This document shows positions 45,901 to 57,900 of a DNA stretch of 64,000 bases, one piece after another (position 1 is the stretch's first letter; each line of letters starts with the position of its first letter). The translations under genes and the position numbers were made by a program. The stretch covers positions 1 to 64,000 of the forward strand of contig QPMI01000117.1 of assembly GCA_004431415.1 (NCBI GenBank). Direction: 5' to 3'. Below the pieces are notes generated by a model, which was given only the letters and a program-made list of their open reading frames with translations, did not search any database and had not been told where the DNA came from. The DNA comes from Cyanophora paradoxa. Its lineage: Eukaryota > Glaucocystophyceae > Cyanophorales > Cyanophoraceae.

Positions 45901-48900
45901 CGCCCGAGGCGGGCTCCACGAGAGGCGGCCCGACGAGCCGAAGAGTCCCGGCGAGCTCGAGAGCTGCAGGTTCGACGGCGCCATGTCCGCGGGGCTCGCG
46001 GGGCCCGCGCCGGAGCCGGCCGGGTACGAGGCGAGCGGCACGCTGTTGCTGGCGGGGCCCGCGGGGCTGCCCGACGACGACAGGGGCACCACCGAGAAGT
46101 ACGAGTTGGCCGCGGCGCTCGCGCTGAGGCCCTTGGGGACGAACGTGTTGACGCCCGACGGCGAGGCCTTGGCGGTGGCGACCTGGCGGCCGTCCTGCAG
46201 GACGCCGAAGCTGCCGCGCGAATTCGCGTCAGCGCCCCGCGGCACCGCGAAAATCCGAGATAAAGCGCGAATCGCGCATCGCGCACCTCGGGACGCTGCC
46301 CAGGGACGCAGGAGTGGTCCACGCCAGCAGCGCGCTCGGGCTGGCGCCGGAGCCCGCCGGCGTCGAGGTCAGCGCGATGCCGGAGCTCGGGTCGCTCGGG
46401 AGCGAGGCCGCGAGCGGCGACGAGGCCGGGCCCGCGACGCCGTTGCTGTCGAACGGCACCACCTGCAGGGCCGAGGCGCCGCCGTTGGTCGGCAGGCCCG
46501 AGACCGGGAAGGAGGTCTGGTTGCCGGGGACCGACGCCACGGGCTTGCCGTCCTTGAGGACGGCGTACGAGGCGGGCGAGCCCGAGGCCGGGCGCTTCCA
46601 CGAGAGGGTGGCGGAGCCGGGGCCGCTGCCGTTGAAGGTGCTAAGCGCGAGGCTCGAGGGGGCGAGCGGGCTGGGGGCGGGGGCGTCCACGCCAGAGCCG
46701 GCGATGCCCGCTCCCGGGCTGGACGCGCTCGACGGCGTGAAGCCGGTGCCAAAGCTGTCCGATCCGGAGCCCGCGGGGGCACGGGCCGGCGAGGTCGCGC
46801 GGCCGTACGAATCCGTGCGCGGGCTTGTCGGCGAGGCCGACAGCCCGTCCGAGCCGGACGCTGTGCCGCCATACCCGGCGCCGCTCAGAGCCGCAGCACC
46901 GACGCCAGCGTACGGGCCCAGCCCGAAGCCGGATCCGGAGCTGCCACTGGTGACCGGATTCGAGGCCGGCCCCACGGCGCCGTTCGACGCGACCGGCACA
47001 ACCTGGTAGACGCTGCCCGGCTCTCCGCCCTTCGGCGAGACGTCGAACGAGGTCTGGCTCGCCGGGACGCTGCCGAGGACCTTGCCGTCGCCGATCACAG
47101 CGTAGCTCGCGGGGCGTCCCGCCCGAGGCGGGCTCCACGAGAGGCGGCCCGACGAGCTGAAGAGGCCCGGCGAGCTCGAGAGCTGCAGGTTCGACGGCGC
47201 CATGTCCGCGGGGCTCGCGGGGCCCGCGCCGGAGCCGGCCGGGTACGAGGCGAGCGGCACGCTGTTGCTGGCGGGGCCCGCGGGGCTGCCCGACGACGAC
47301 AGGGGCACCACCGAGAAGTACGAGTTGGCCGCGGCGCTCGCGCTGAGGCCCTTGGGGACGAACGTGTTGACGCCCGACGGCGAGGCCTTGGCGGTCGCGA
47401 CCTGGCGGCCGTCCTGCAGGACGCCGAAGCTGCCGCGCGAATTCGCGTCAGCGCCCCGCGGCACCGCGAAAATCCGAGATAAAGCGCGAATCGCGCATCG
47501 CGCACCTCGGGACGCTGCCCAGGGTCGCAGGAGTGGTCCACGCCAGCAGCGCGCTCGGGCTGGCGCCGGAGCCCGCCGGCGTCGAGGTCAGCGCGATGCC
47601 GGAGCTCGGGTCGCTCGGGAGCGAGGCCGCGAGCGGCGACGAGGCCGGGCCCGCGACGCCATTGCTGTCGAACGGCACCACCTGCAGGGCCGAGGCGCCG
47701 CCGTTGGTCGGCAGGCCCGAGACCGGGACGGAGGTCTGGTTGCCGGGGACCGACGCCACGGGCTTGCCGTCCTTGAGGACGGTGTACGAGGCGGGCGAGC
47801 CCGAGGCCGGGCGCTTCCACGAGAGGGTGGCGGAGCCGGGGCCGCTGCCGTTGAAGCTGCTGAGCGCGAGGCTCGAGGGGGCGAGCGGGCTGGGGGCGGG
47901 GGCGTCCACGCCAGAGCCGGCGATGCCCGCGCCAGAACCCGACGAGGGGCCGTACGGTCCGGCACCAGCGCCACTGTACTCCGGCCCGCCAGCGCCGCTG
48001 TAGGCGGGCGCAGGGCCCGAGCCGCTGGTGGCAGTGTTCGAGGCCGGCCCCACGGCGCCGTTCGACGCGACCGGCACAACCTGGTAGACGCTGCCCGGCT
48101 CGCCGCCCTTCGGCGAGACGTCGAACGAGGTCTGGCTCGCCGGGACGCTGCCGAGGACCTTGCCGTCGCCGATCACAGCGTAGCTCGCGGGGCGTCCCGC
48201 CCGAGGCGGGCTCCACGAGAGGCGGCCCGACGAGCTGAAGAGGCCCGGCGAGCTCGAGAGCTGCAGGTTCGACGGCGCCATGTCCGCGGGGCTCGCGGGG
48301 CCCGCGCCGGAGCCGGCCGGGTACGAGGCGAGCGGCACGCTGTTGCTGGCGGGGCCCGCGGGGCTGCCCGACGACGACAGGGGCACCACCGAGAAGTACG
48401 AGTTGGCCGCGGCGCTCGCGCTGAGGCCCTTGGGGACGAACGTGTTGACGCCCGACGACGAGGCCTTGGCGGTCGCGACCTGGCGGCCGTCCTGCAAGAC
48501 GCCGAAGCTGTCGCGCGAATTCGCGTCAGCGCCCCGCGGCACCGCGAAAAGCCGAGATAAAGCGCGAATCGCGCATCGCGCACCTCGGGACGCTGCCCAG
48601 GGTCGCAGGAGTGGTCCACGCCAGCAGCGCGCTCGGGCTGGCGCCCGAGCCCGCCGGCGTCGATGTCAGCGCGATGCCGGAGCTCGGGTCGCTCGGGAGC
48701 GAGGCCGCGAGCGGCGACGAGGCCGGGCCCGCGACGCCGTTGCTGTCAAACGGCACCACCTGCAGGGCCGAGGCGCCGCCGTTGGTCGGCAGGCCCGAGA
48801 CCGGGACGGAGGTCTGGTTGCCGGGGACCGACGCCACGGGCTTGCCGTCCTTGAGGACGGTGTACGAGGCGGGCGAGCCCGAGGCCGGGCGCTTCCACGA

Positions 48901-51900
48901 GAGGGTGGCGGAGCCGGGGCCGCTGCCGTTGAAGGTGCTAAGCGCGAGGCTCGAGGGGGCGAGCGGGCTGGGGGCGGGGGCGTCCACGCCAGAGCCGGCG
49001 ATGCCCGCGCCGGGACCCGACGAGGGGCCGTAGGGGATCGACGTCGCAACCAGAGAATCGCCTTCTGCTCCGGTGTACGGACCCGGAGCTGGGCCCGTCC
49101 CACTGCAAACCGGATTGGAGGATGGGCCCAGCGATCCAAAGCTGTCGACTGGGATGACCTGGAAGACGCTGCCGGTCTCGCCGCCCTTCAGGTTTTCCTG
49201 TACTTGGAAGGACGATTGAATTGCGGGGACGGTGCCGAGGAACGTGCCGTCGCCCACGACAGCGTAGCCTGCAGGGCTTCCGGCATTTGGCCGGTTCCAT
49301 GACAGGGTGCCTGAAGAGTCGAAGAGGCCCGGCGAGCTTGCAAGCTGGAGTCCCGTCGGCATCATTTCGGCAAAGCTTGCAGGTCCTGCGCCGGATCCAA
49401 CCGGATACGAAGCAACTGGAAGACTGTTGCTGCTCTGGCCCATTGGGGAACCATTTAGAGAGAATGCTTGTACGGAGAAGCGCGAAGTTGCAGCCACACT
49501 TGGAGACAGACTCTTTACTGTGAACGAGTTGACGCCTGTCAGTGAGGGTGGCACTGTCGCAATCTTTTGTCCATTTTGCAGTACCACAAAGCTGCTTCAT
49601 CGCGTCAAACTTGGTCTCACGGGAGATTTGAGAACCAATTCAAATTCCCTCACCTCGCAAGGGCACCAACATCCGCGCTGAGGGCAGAGGTGGGAGTGGT
49701 CCACGCCAGCAGCGCGCTCGGGCTGGCGCCGGAGCCCGCCGGCGTCGAGGTCAGCGCGATGCCGGATCCGGAGCTCGGGTCGCGATCGCTCGGGAGCGAG
49801 ACCGCGAGCGGCGAGGAGGCGGGGCCCGCAACGCCGTTGCTGTCGAACGGCACCACCTGCAGGGCCGAGGCGCCGCCGTTGGTCGGCAGGCCCGAGACCG
49901 GGACGGAGGTCTGGTTGCCCGGGACCGACGCGACGGGCTTGCCGTCCTTGAGGACGGTGTACGAGGTGGGCGAGCCCAAGGCCGGGCGCTTCCACGAGAG
50001 GGTGGCGGAGCCGGGGCCGCTGCCGTTGAAGGTGCTGAGCGCGAGGCTGGACGGGGCGAGCGGGCTGGGGGCGGGGGCGTCCACGCCAGAGCCGGCGATG
50101 CCCGCGCCGGGACCCGCGTGATCAGAAAGAACCGATGGACCCGAGGCCCCACGCGATTCCGGCAGGAACGCGTTACCAAAGACCGGGCTAGATGGTGGGC
50201 CCGCCGAGCCATTTGATGCGATGGGAAGGACCTGGTAAGCGCTGCTGGGCGCAAACGTCGAATTCGGCGTCTCAAACCACGTCTGGCTCGCCGGGACGGT
50301 GCCGAGGACCTTGCCGTCGCCAATCACGGCGTAGCTCGCGGGGCGTCCCGCCCGAGGCGGGCTCCACGAGAGGCGGCCTGACATCGATAAGCCAAAGAGG
50401 CCCGGAGAGCTCGTGAGCTGCAGGTTCGACGGCGCCATGTCCGCGGGGCTCGCGGGGCCCGCGCCGGAGCCGGCCGGGTACGAGGCGAGCGGCACGCTGT
50501 TGCTGGCGGGGCCCGCGGGGCTGCCCGACGACGACAGGGGCACCACCGAGAAGTACGAGTTGGCCGCGGCGCTCGCGCTGAGGCCCTTGGGGACGAACGT
50601 GTTGACGCCCGACGGCGAGGCCTTGGCGGTCGCGACCTGGCGGCCGTCCTGCAGGACGCCGAAGCTGCCGCGCGAATTCGCGTCAGCGCCCCGCGGCACC
50701 GCGAAAATCCGAGATAAAGCGCGAATCGCGCATCGCGCACCTCGGGACGCTGCCCAGGGTCGCAGGAGTGGTCCACGCCAGCAGCGCGCTCGGGCTGGCG
50801 CCCGAGCCCGCCGGCGTCGAGGTCAGCGCGATGCCGGAGCTCGGGTCGCTCGGGAGCGAGACCGCGAGCGGCGACGAGGCCGGGCCCGCAACGCCGTTGC
50901 TGTCAAACGGCACCACCTGCAGGGCCGAGGCGCCGCCGTTGGTCGGCAGGCCCGAGACCGGGACGGACGTCTGGTTGCCGGGGACCGACGCCACGGGCTT
51001 GCCGTCCTTGAGGACGGTGTACGAGGCGGGCGAGCCCGAGGCCGGGCGCTTCCACGAGAGGGTGGCGGAGCCGGGGCCGCTGCCGTTGAAATCGCTGAGC
51101 GCGAGGCTCGAGGGGGCGAGTGGTGTCGCAGGTGGCACGTCGACGTTCGAGCTTGCAATGCCCGCTCCGGGACCGGACGAGGGTCCATATGGAGTGGAGA
51201 GAACGCTGCGGTCTTCCGGGCCTGCGCCAGTGTACGGACCTGGCGCTGGTCTCGATCCGCTGTTGATGGGGTGCGAGACAGGGCCAACAGCGCCAAAGCG
51301 GTCCAGTGGCACTACCTGGTAGACGCTCCCGGGGTTGCCGTCTTTCGGAGATACATCGTAGGCGCTTTGAATTGGCGAGACGGTGGCGATGACCTTGCCG
51401 TCGCCGATCACTGCGTAGCTAGCGGGGGAGCCTGCTTGGGGACGGTTCCACGACAAAGTGTGCGACGTCGACGATCCAAAGAGGGCCGGTGAGGTGGTGC
51501 TGGTGCACACAAGATGCAGGTTTGAAGGCATCATGGCAGCGGGGCTCGCCGATCCAGCGCCTGAACCAATCGGATACGAGGCGAGCGGAACGCTGTTGCT
51601 GCTCTGGCCTACAGGAGAGCCGGATGGCGACAGGGGAAGCACTGAGAAGAGGGATTTGGCTGCAGAAGCCAGGGCAATGTTCCGAGAAGTGAATGTGTTT
51701 ATCCTCGATGGGGACGCTTGGACGGTTCCGATTTTCTGACCATCTTGCAACACAGCAAAACTGAGCAAAACAGCGCGGGTCAGCCTTCATTACGAATGAT
51801 GATGAGGGACGAAAGCATCGAACTTTAGCTAAAACGCACCTTGAAATACTGCTCTGGTCGGCAGGGCTAGTCCACGCCAGCAGCGCGCTCGGGCTGGCAC

Positions 51901-54900
51901 TGGCCGCGGAGCCCGCCGGCGTCGCAGTCAGTGCGATGCCGGAGCTCGGGTCGCTCGGGAGCGAGGCCGCGAGCGGCGACGAGGCCGGGCCCGCAACGCC
52001 GTTGCTGTCAAACGGCACCACCTGCAGCGTTGTCGCACCCCCAGTGGTTGGCAGTCCCGGGACCGGGACGGAAGTCTGGTTGCCGGGGACCGACGCGACG
52101 GGCTTGCCGTCCTTGAGGACGGTGTACGAGGCGGGCGAGCCCAAGGCCGGGCACTTCCACGAGAGGGTGGCGGAGCCGGGGCCGCTGCCGTTGAAGGTGC
52201 TGAGCGCGAGGCTCGAGGGGGCGAGCGGGCTGGGGGCGGGGGCGTCCACGCCAGAGCCGGCGATGCCTGCTCCCGGACCCGACGAGGGGCCGTATGTGGA
52301 AGAGGGATCAACAGGTGTACGGAAGCCAGTGCTGGAGTACGGGCCAGGGGCCGGGCCGAAGCTGGAAACAGGACTAGTGCCAGGGCCGACGTTGCCGTAG
52401 CGATCGAGAGGTGCAACCTGGTAGACGCTGCCCGGCTCGCCGCCCTTCGGCGAGACGTCGAACGAGGTCTGGCTCGCCGGGACGGTGCCGAGGACCTTGC
52501 CGTCGCCGATCACGGCGTAGCTCGCGGGGTGTCCCGCCCGAGGCGGGCTCCACGAGAGGCGGCCCGACGAGCCGAAGAGGCCCGGCGAGCTCGCGAGCTG
52601 CAGGTTCGACGGCGCCATGTCCGCGGGGCTCGCGGGGCCCGCGCCGGAGCCGGCCGGGTACGAGGCGAGCGGCACGCTGTTGCTTGCCTGCCCGAAGGGC
52701 GTACCGTTCTGGGACAAAGGTATGACAGAGAAGAAAGACTCCGTGGCCGAGGGAGGAAGGCTCTTGATAGTGAACGCGTTGACGCCCGTAAGGGATGGCT
52801 TCGCAGTAGCCACCCTAACGCCGTCCTTGAGGATCGCGTAACTGCAATGGTTGCATAAAAACGTGCTATAATCAGCAGCTCATATTTTCATCGAATGGGC
52901 TGGATCGCACCCTGCAAGGCCACCGGCCGCACGATCGCGATCGGACCCAAGGGCGGCCGACGGAGTCGTCCACGACAAGAGGGCGCCAGGGGTCGTCTCG
53001 GGACCGGAGACAGTTGATGTGAGGGCGATGCCGTTGACGGGGTCGCTCGGGAGCGACACCGCGAGCGGCGACGAGGCCGGGCCCGCGACGCCGTTACTGT
53101 CGAACGGCACCACCTGCAGCGTTGTCGCACCCCCAGTGGTCGGCAGGCCTGAGACCGGGACGGAAGTCTGGTTGCCGGGCACGACGGCGATGGGGTCGCC
53201 GCCCTTGAGAATGGTGTAGCTTGCTGGAAGACCCATTGTCGGGGGGCTCCACGAGAGGGTCGCGGAGCCGGTGCCGCTGCCGTTAAACTTGCTGAGAGCA
53301 AGGTTCGATGGGGCAAGCGTGTCGGGAGCCTTGGCGGTTATTCCGGAACCGGCGATGCCCGCGCCGGGGGCGAGCCGCGAAGTGCTGGAAGGGCCGTAAG
53401 GCGTAGCTGGGGCTCCGGCGACCGACGGGTCGACCCCGCTGACGGCGTGCGCGGGCTGCGATGGGGGACCAACGGAGCCGAGGCGGTCGATGGGGAGGAC
53501 CTGGTAGACGGCGCCTGGCTTTGCAGCTGCAGACACTTCGAAGGTCTTCTGGTTGGCGGGGACCGTCCCCGCGACCCTGCCATCCTCCGTCACCGCGTAG
53601 CTGGCCGGGTAGCCCGCTGCCGGCGGGCTCCACGAGAGGCTGCCGGATCCGGACGAGCCAAAGAGGCCGGGTACGCTCGTGAGCCGCACGTTGCTTGGCA
53701 TCATGGCCGTCGGCGGCGCCGGGCCCGCGCCCGAGTTGACTGGGTACGAGAGCAGGGGAACGCTGCTGCTGGTGGGGCCGTTGGTGCCGCCCGAGGGCGA
53801 GACGGGCGCGACGGAGAAGAGCGACTCGGCGACGGTGCTGCTCGGCAGGTTCTTCGCGGTGAACGAGTTGATGCCGGAGGAAGACGGCTTGACGACGCCG
53901 ATCTGGCGCCCATCTTGAAACACGGCATATCTTTCGAATCATCGGCGTCAGAATTCGCATAATGTGATATATGTATATCTGAACATAATCGGGTGGGGGA
54001 AATAAACCGATCGCTCACCCCGGAGGACCGCCAGCGCCAGGCTGGAGATCGCCTGCAGGTGTTGTCCAAGAAATCAGGGCGCTCGGGTTGCTCGGATTGC
54101 CGATGGGCGTCGACGTGAGGGCGATGCCGGTCGCCGGGTCGCGGGGCAGGATGGCCGCCAGTGGCGACGAAGGCGGGCCGGCGTAGCCCCTCTCGTCGAA
54201 CGGAACGACCTGGAGCGTTGAAGGGCTGCCGTTGGTCGGCAGGTCCGAGACCGCGATCGAGGTCTGACTGCCGGGCACGGAGCCGGCGGGAGTCCCGTTC
54301 TTGAGGATACTGTAGCTGTGCGGGGTGCCGTTCTGCGGTGGGCGCCAGGAGAGGGTCGCGGAGCCGGGACCGCTCCCGTTAGCGTTGAAGCTGCTGACCG
54401 CGAGGCTGGAAGGGGCGAGCGGGCTGGGGGCGGGGGCGTCCACGCCAGATCCGGCGATGCCAGCGCCAGGGCCGATGAGGGGCCGGTAGGGAGCAGGAAC
54501 TCCCATTCCGGGATCGCCCGACACGGGCAGCGAAGCAGGCCCGACGTTGCCGAAACGATCGATGGGCAGGACCTGGTAGACCTTGCCGCCGCGAGGCACA
54601 TCGGCCGAGGTCGCGCTGCCGGAGACGTTGCCAACCACCTGACCGTCGCTGAAAATCGCGTAATTCCCCGGGCTCCCACTGGCGGGGCTGTTCCAAGAAA
54701 GCTTCCCAGATCTAGACGAGCCGAACAGGCCGAAGCCGGAATCGCTGGTCAGCTGCAGGCCGGTCGGCGCCATCATCGGCTGGCTGGCATTGGGGCCCGC
54801 GGAGGAGCCAACTGGGTACCAAGATATGGGCGCCTTGCTGCTCGGGGCGCCGATGACCTCGCCGCTGGGCGAGATGGGCGCCACCGAGAACAGGGTCTCT

Positions 54901-57900
54901 TGGCCGGGGATGAGGCCGGGATTCCGGACGACAAAAGTGTTCACGTCACTGCGCGTCGAGTTCGGGGGCTTGACCGTGCCGATCTGCTGGCCGTCTCTGA
55001 AAATCGCGTAGCCGCCAATGCCGCCAGCTGTGCCAGTCGCGGGCGTGTTCCAGGCAAGGTGGCCGTTGGGGTTCGGGCCGGGGCCCATCGGCTGGGCTGT
55101 GAGTGTAATGCCATTGGGATCGCTAGAGAGCGCCGCGGAAAGCGTGTGGGACGGCGGTCCGGCGACGCCCTTGTCGTCGAAGGGAACGAGCTGCAGCTTG
55201 GTGCACTTCCCGTCGGTCGGCAGCCCGGGAAGCGGGTACGTTGTTCGGTTCCCTGGAACGCTGTCGACGGGCTTGCCGTCGCGGAGGACGGTGTAGCCCG
55301 CCGGCTGACCCGCCAACGGCGGCGTCCACGTCAGTCCACGTACGCTCGAGCCTTTCTCGTCAACCGCGGAAGCCGAGTTTGTGATGGCGAGGTTGGAAGG
55401 GGCGAGCGGGCTGGAGGCGGGCGCCTCGAGCTCGGAGCCCACGATCCCCGCGCCCGGCCCGCTCGGGTCGTAGGGGGTCCGCCACGCGCCGGCCCCGGCA
55501 CCCTTGCCACCGCCCGATCCGACGCCCTCGCCGCCGCCAGTACCGGCGCCCCCGCCTGAACCCGCGTACGGCTCGTAGGGCGCGGTTGCTGAACTCTTGG
55601 GGAAGATGCTGGGTATGCGTAGGGTGCCCTTAACGATCGCGGCGGTGATCCCAACGACGAGCAGGCCCGCGAAGCCGATGCCGAAGGCGAGCGGCAGGAT
55701 GTGCGACATCTGCCGACGAGAGTCATTTTTTAGATTGGCGGTTCAGAGATTGGGTCGCGATGGTCAAGAATATATACCTGGCTGTTGTTGCCGCCGTTTT
55801 CTTGCTGAGGAACTTCAGAAAGGCCTGCGGCAAACGCCGGCTGGCTTGAAGAGAAGAAGTTCGGAACAATTTGGCCGAGAGTAAACTGCGCAAGAGAAAA
55901 ATAAGATATTCGAAGCGCGAAAGGTTGCCTCTCAATCTCGTCCTCTCATGAAAATTTATACTTGCCGTGGTCTGCGCGCAAAAAGTGAATAAGCGAGAGA
56001 TAATTGGAAATTAAACCCCGAGGCTGTGCGCGCTTGCGAACTAAAAAGCGCAGCTTACCAGGTGCGTGCAGAACCCCCGAGCATACCAAACGCCCTGCGA
56101 ACGGTGCGTGAGTTGAAGGTGGCTCTCCGAGGATGCATGCGCTGAACCGCACGCGTACATCTTTTTGGAACAGGTCCCCCGCATCCGTCGCTTTCGGGTC
56201 GGGATTGTTTGCATCGCCGAGCTGGAGAGTTCGAATTCGTTATAAAATAGCGGTCGTCGAGCGTCAAGCTCACAGTGTACTATTGGCTAGAAATTTTACG
56301 CGTACCCACATGTTGATCTTCGGTTTAAGCTTCGTCTGACACGACTCCCAGCTTAGAGAGGTCTCGTTCCAGAAGATGAGGTACTGCTGCTCCGTCGGCA
56401 TCGTTTTTTGCGCTTCGGGGTAAGGGATTTCGATGATGATCGGCTTGTCGTCCGAGAGGCCTGTGATACGGAATCCGAGCACCTGCGCGCAGACCGCAGT
56501 CGTTCAGATCGCCTGTGAATTGGTCGGTATTGAATTGAAGGCGAACGCACCGAAATGTCAACGAAGCCACCCGTGATCTTGACATTACCCGTGGCCTCAC
56601 CCCCCTCGGGCCCCCTCCATACGGGCGGCCACGGCGATCTCTCCATGTTGAGGACCGACACGCCGAATCCTGCAGTCCGTGCCTTCAAATTCGGTACGAG
56701 TCCCTCGCTTTATACAATTAGAATCAAGGGCAGCCGCGCCCGCGCGCACCGTCGGTGCCGTTCTTTGGAACGAAGTCGCGAACCTCGAACGGGAGCTTCA
56801 CCAGCGCCGGGAACACGCCTTCGCCGCCTTTGGTTGTGTCGATGTTGTAATACACCCTGCAGATTGCAATTGGACTCAGCTTCCAATTCGTCGGCAGGCA
56901 CTTCAACAGATTGCGGAGCTTTCGCACCTTACATCAGTGAAGCAGACTGCTCGCACAAAGCACACGTGTTAAGATAAGATAATAACAATGGAATTAACTG
57001 CAAAAACTCAATTTCTTCACGCACTCTTTCCGGCGGTCTGTGACGATCAGGTTTTCGAGTGCAAATACAGTCGGGTCGAGTCAGCAAAGAAAATACAGGC
57101 AAGAGCGAAACGAAATGGGAGATGAAATAAAGCACCACAGCCGCTGCATCGGCAGCTGCATTACGCAAGCCGTCCGTGCAGCCTCGACAACTGCAGGAGG
57201 GAGAAAAGAATAAGATCCCCGCACGATCGTACGCGTGAACGTCAACGTTTGCGTGGAGGACGGTCGCACTTCGCGAGACGGCCTTGGGGCTGCTTGATAA
57301 GGGTGTTCAACAGGTTCGCGAGCGGATTGCTCGAGCCCGATCCCTCGGTTTGCCCAGTGAGACCTGTGCCAGCGGTGCCGACCCAGTCCGGACTGGCTAT
57401 CGCAGCTGACAATTCTTTGGTGGTCTATGAAATTCGCATAAGTAAACAGAACAAATGACGCAACACGGAGTGTAAGCACGAATGGCGCACTTGGTCCAAG
57501 TAGACGCTGAGGTCGAGGTCCACGAAATCGCACGGGTCTAATGCTGGCTTGCATCTCGACAGCTTCAGCATCAGCGTCGAGTTGAGGAACCTGTTGCGTT
57601 CATGCTCGGTCAATTGCAGATCTAGAACTCGCTCGATTGATATTTACACATATAATATATTATAACATTAATATTGAAAATGAAACGAATTATAATTTCT
57701 CTTCAAGGACGCACGAGCTGGAGGCATCCGCAAGAGCCACAATGGCTTTAAAAGTACTCTCCAGCTCCGGGTACGACTCCGTAAGGTTGCCGGCGTTTCG
57801 AGCAATGTTAGCGCGCTTTTCCGCGACGCTTGCGGCTAAGCAAGCGTCGTCAATTATTTGTTCCAAGTAAGGCGGTTTCTCTACACCTGAACGTCGTGAA

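Noticed and set aside
34149-47138. Minus-strand Arg-rich ORFs in other frames of the array
   Set aside because: Alternative frames of the same near-identical units; only one frame shows FN3 hydrophobic spacing and splices correctly.
33962-48560. Long plus-strand ORFs (up to 811 codons) opposite the FN3 array
   Set aside because: They are shadows of the repeat on the opposite strand: Arg/Ala/Gly-rich, with no domain pattern, and they run through the minus-strand introns.
55597-55709. ATG at 55709 as the start codon of the FN3 gene
   Set aside because: It immediately follows a CAG acceptor and an upstream exon (55778-55885) joins in phase, restoring a GPS-like motif further up.
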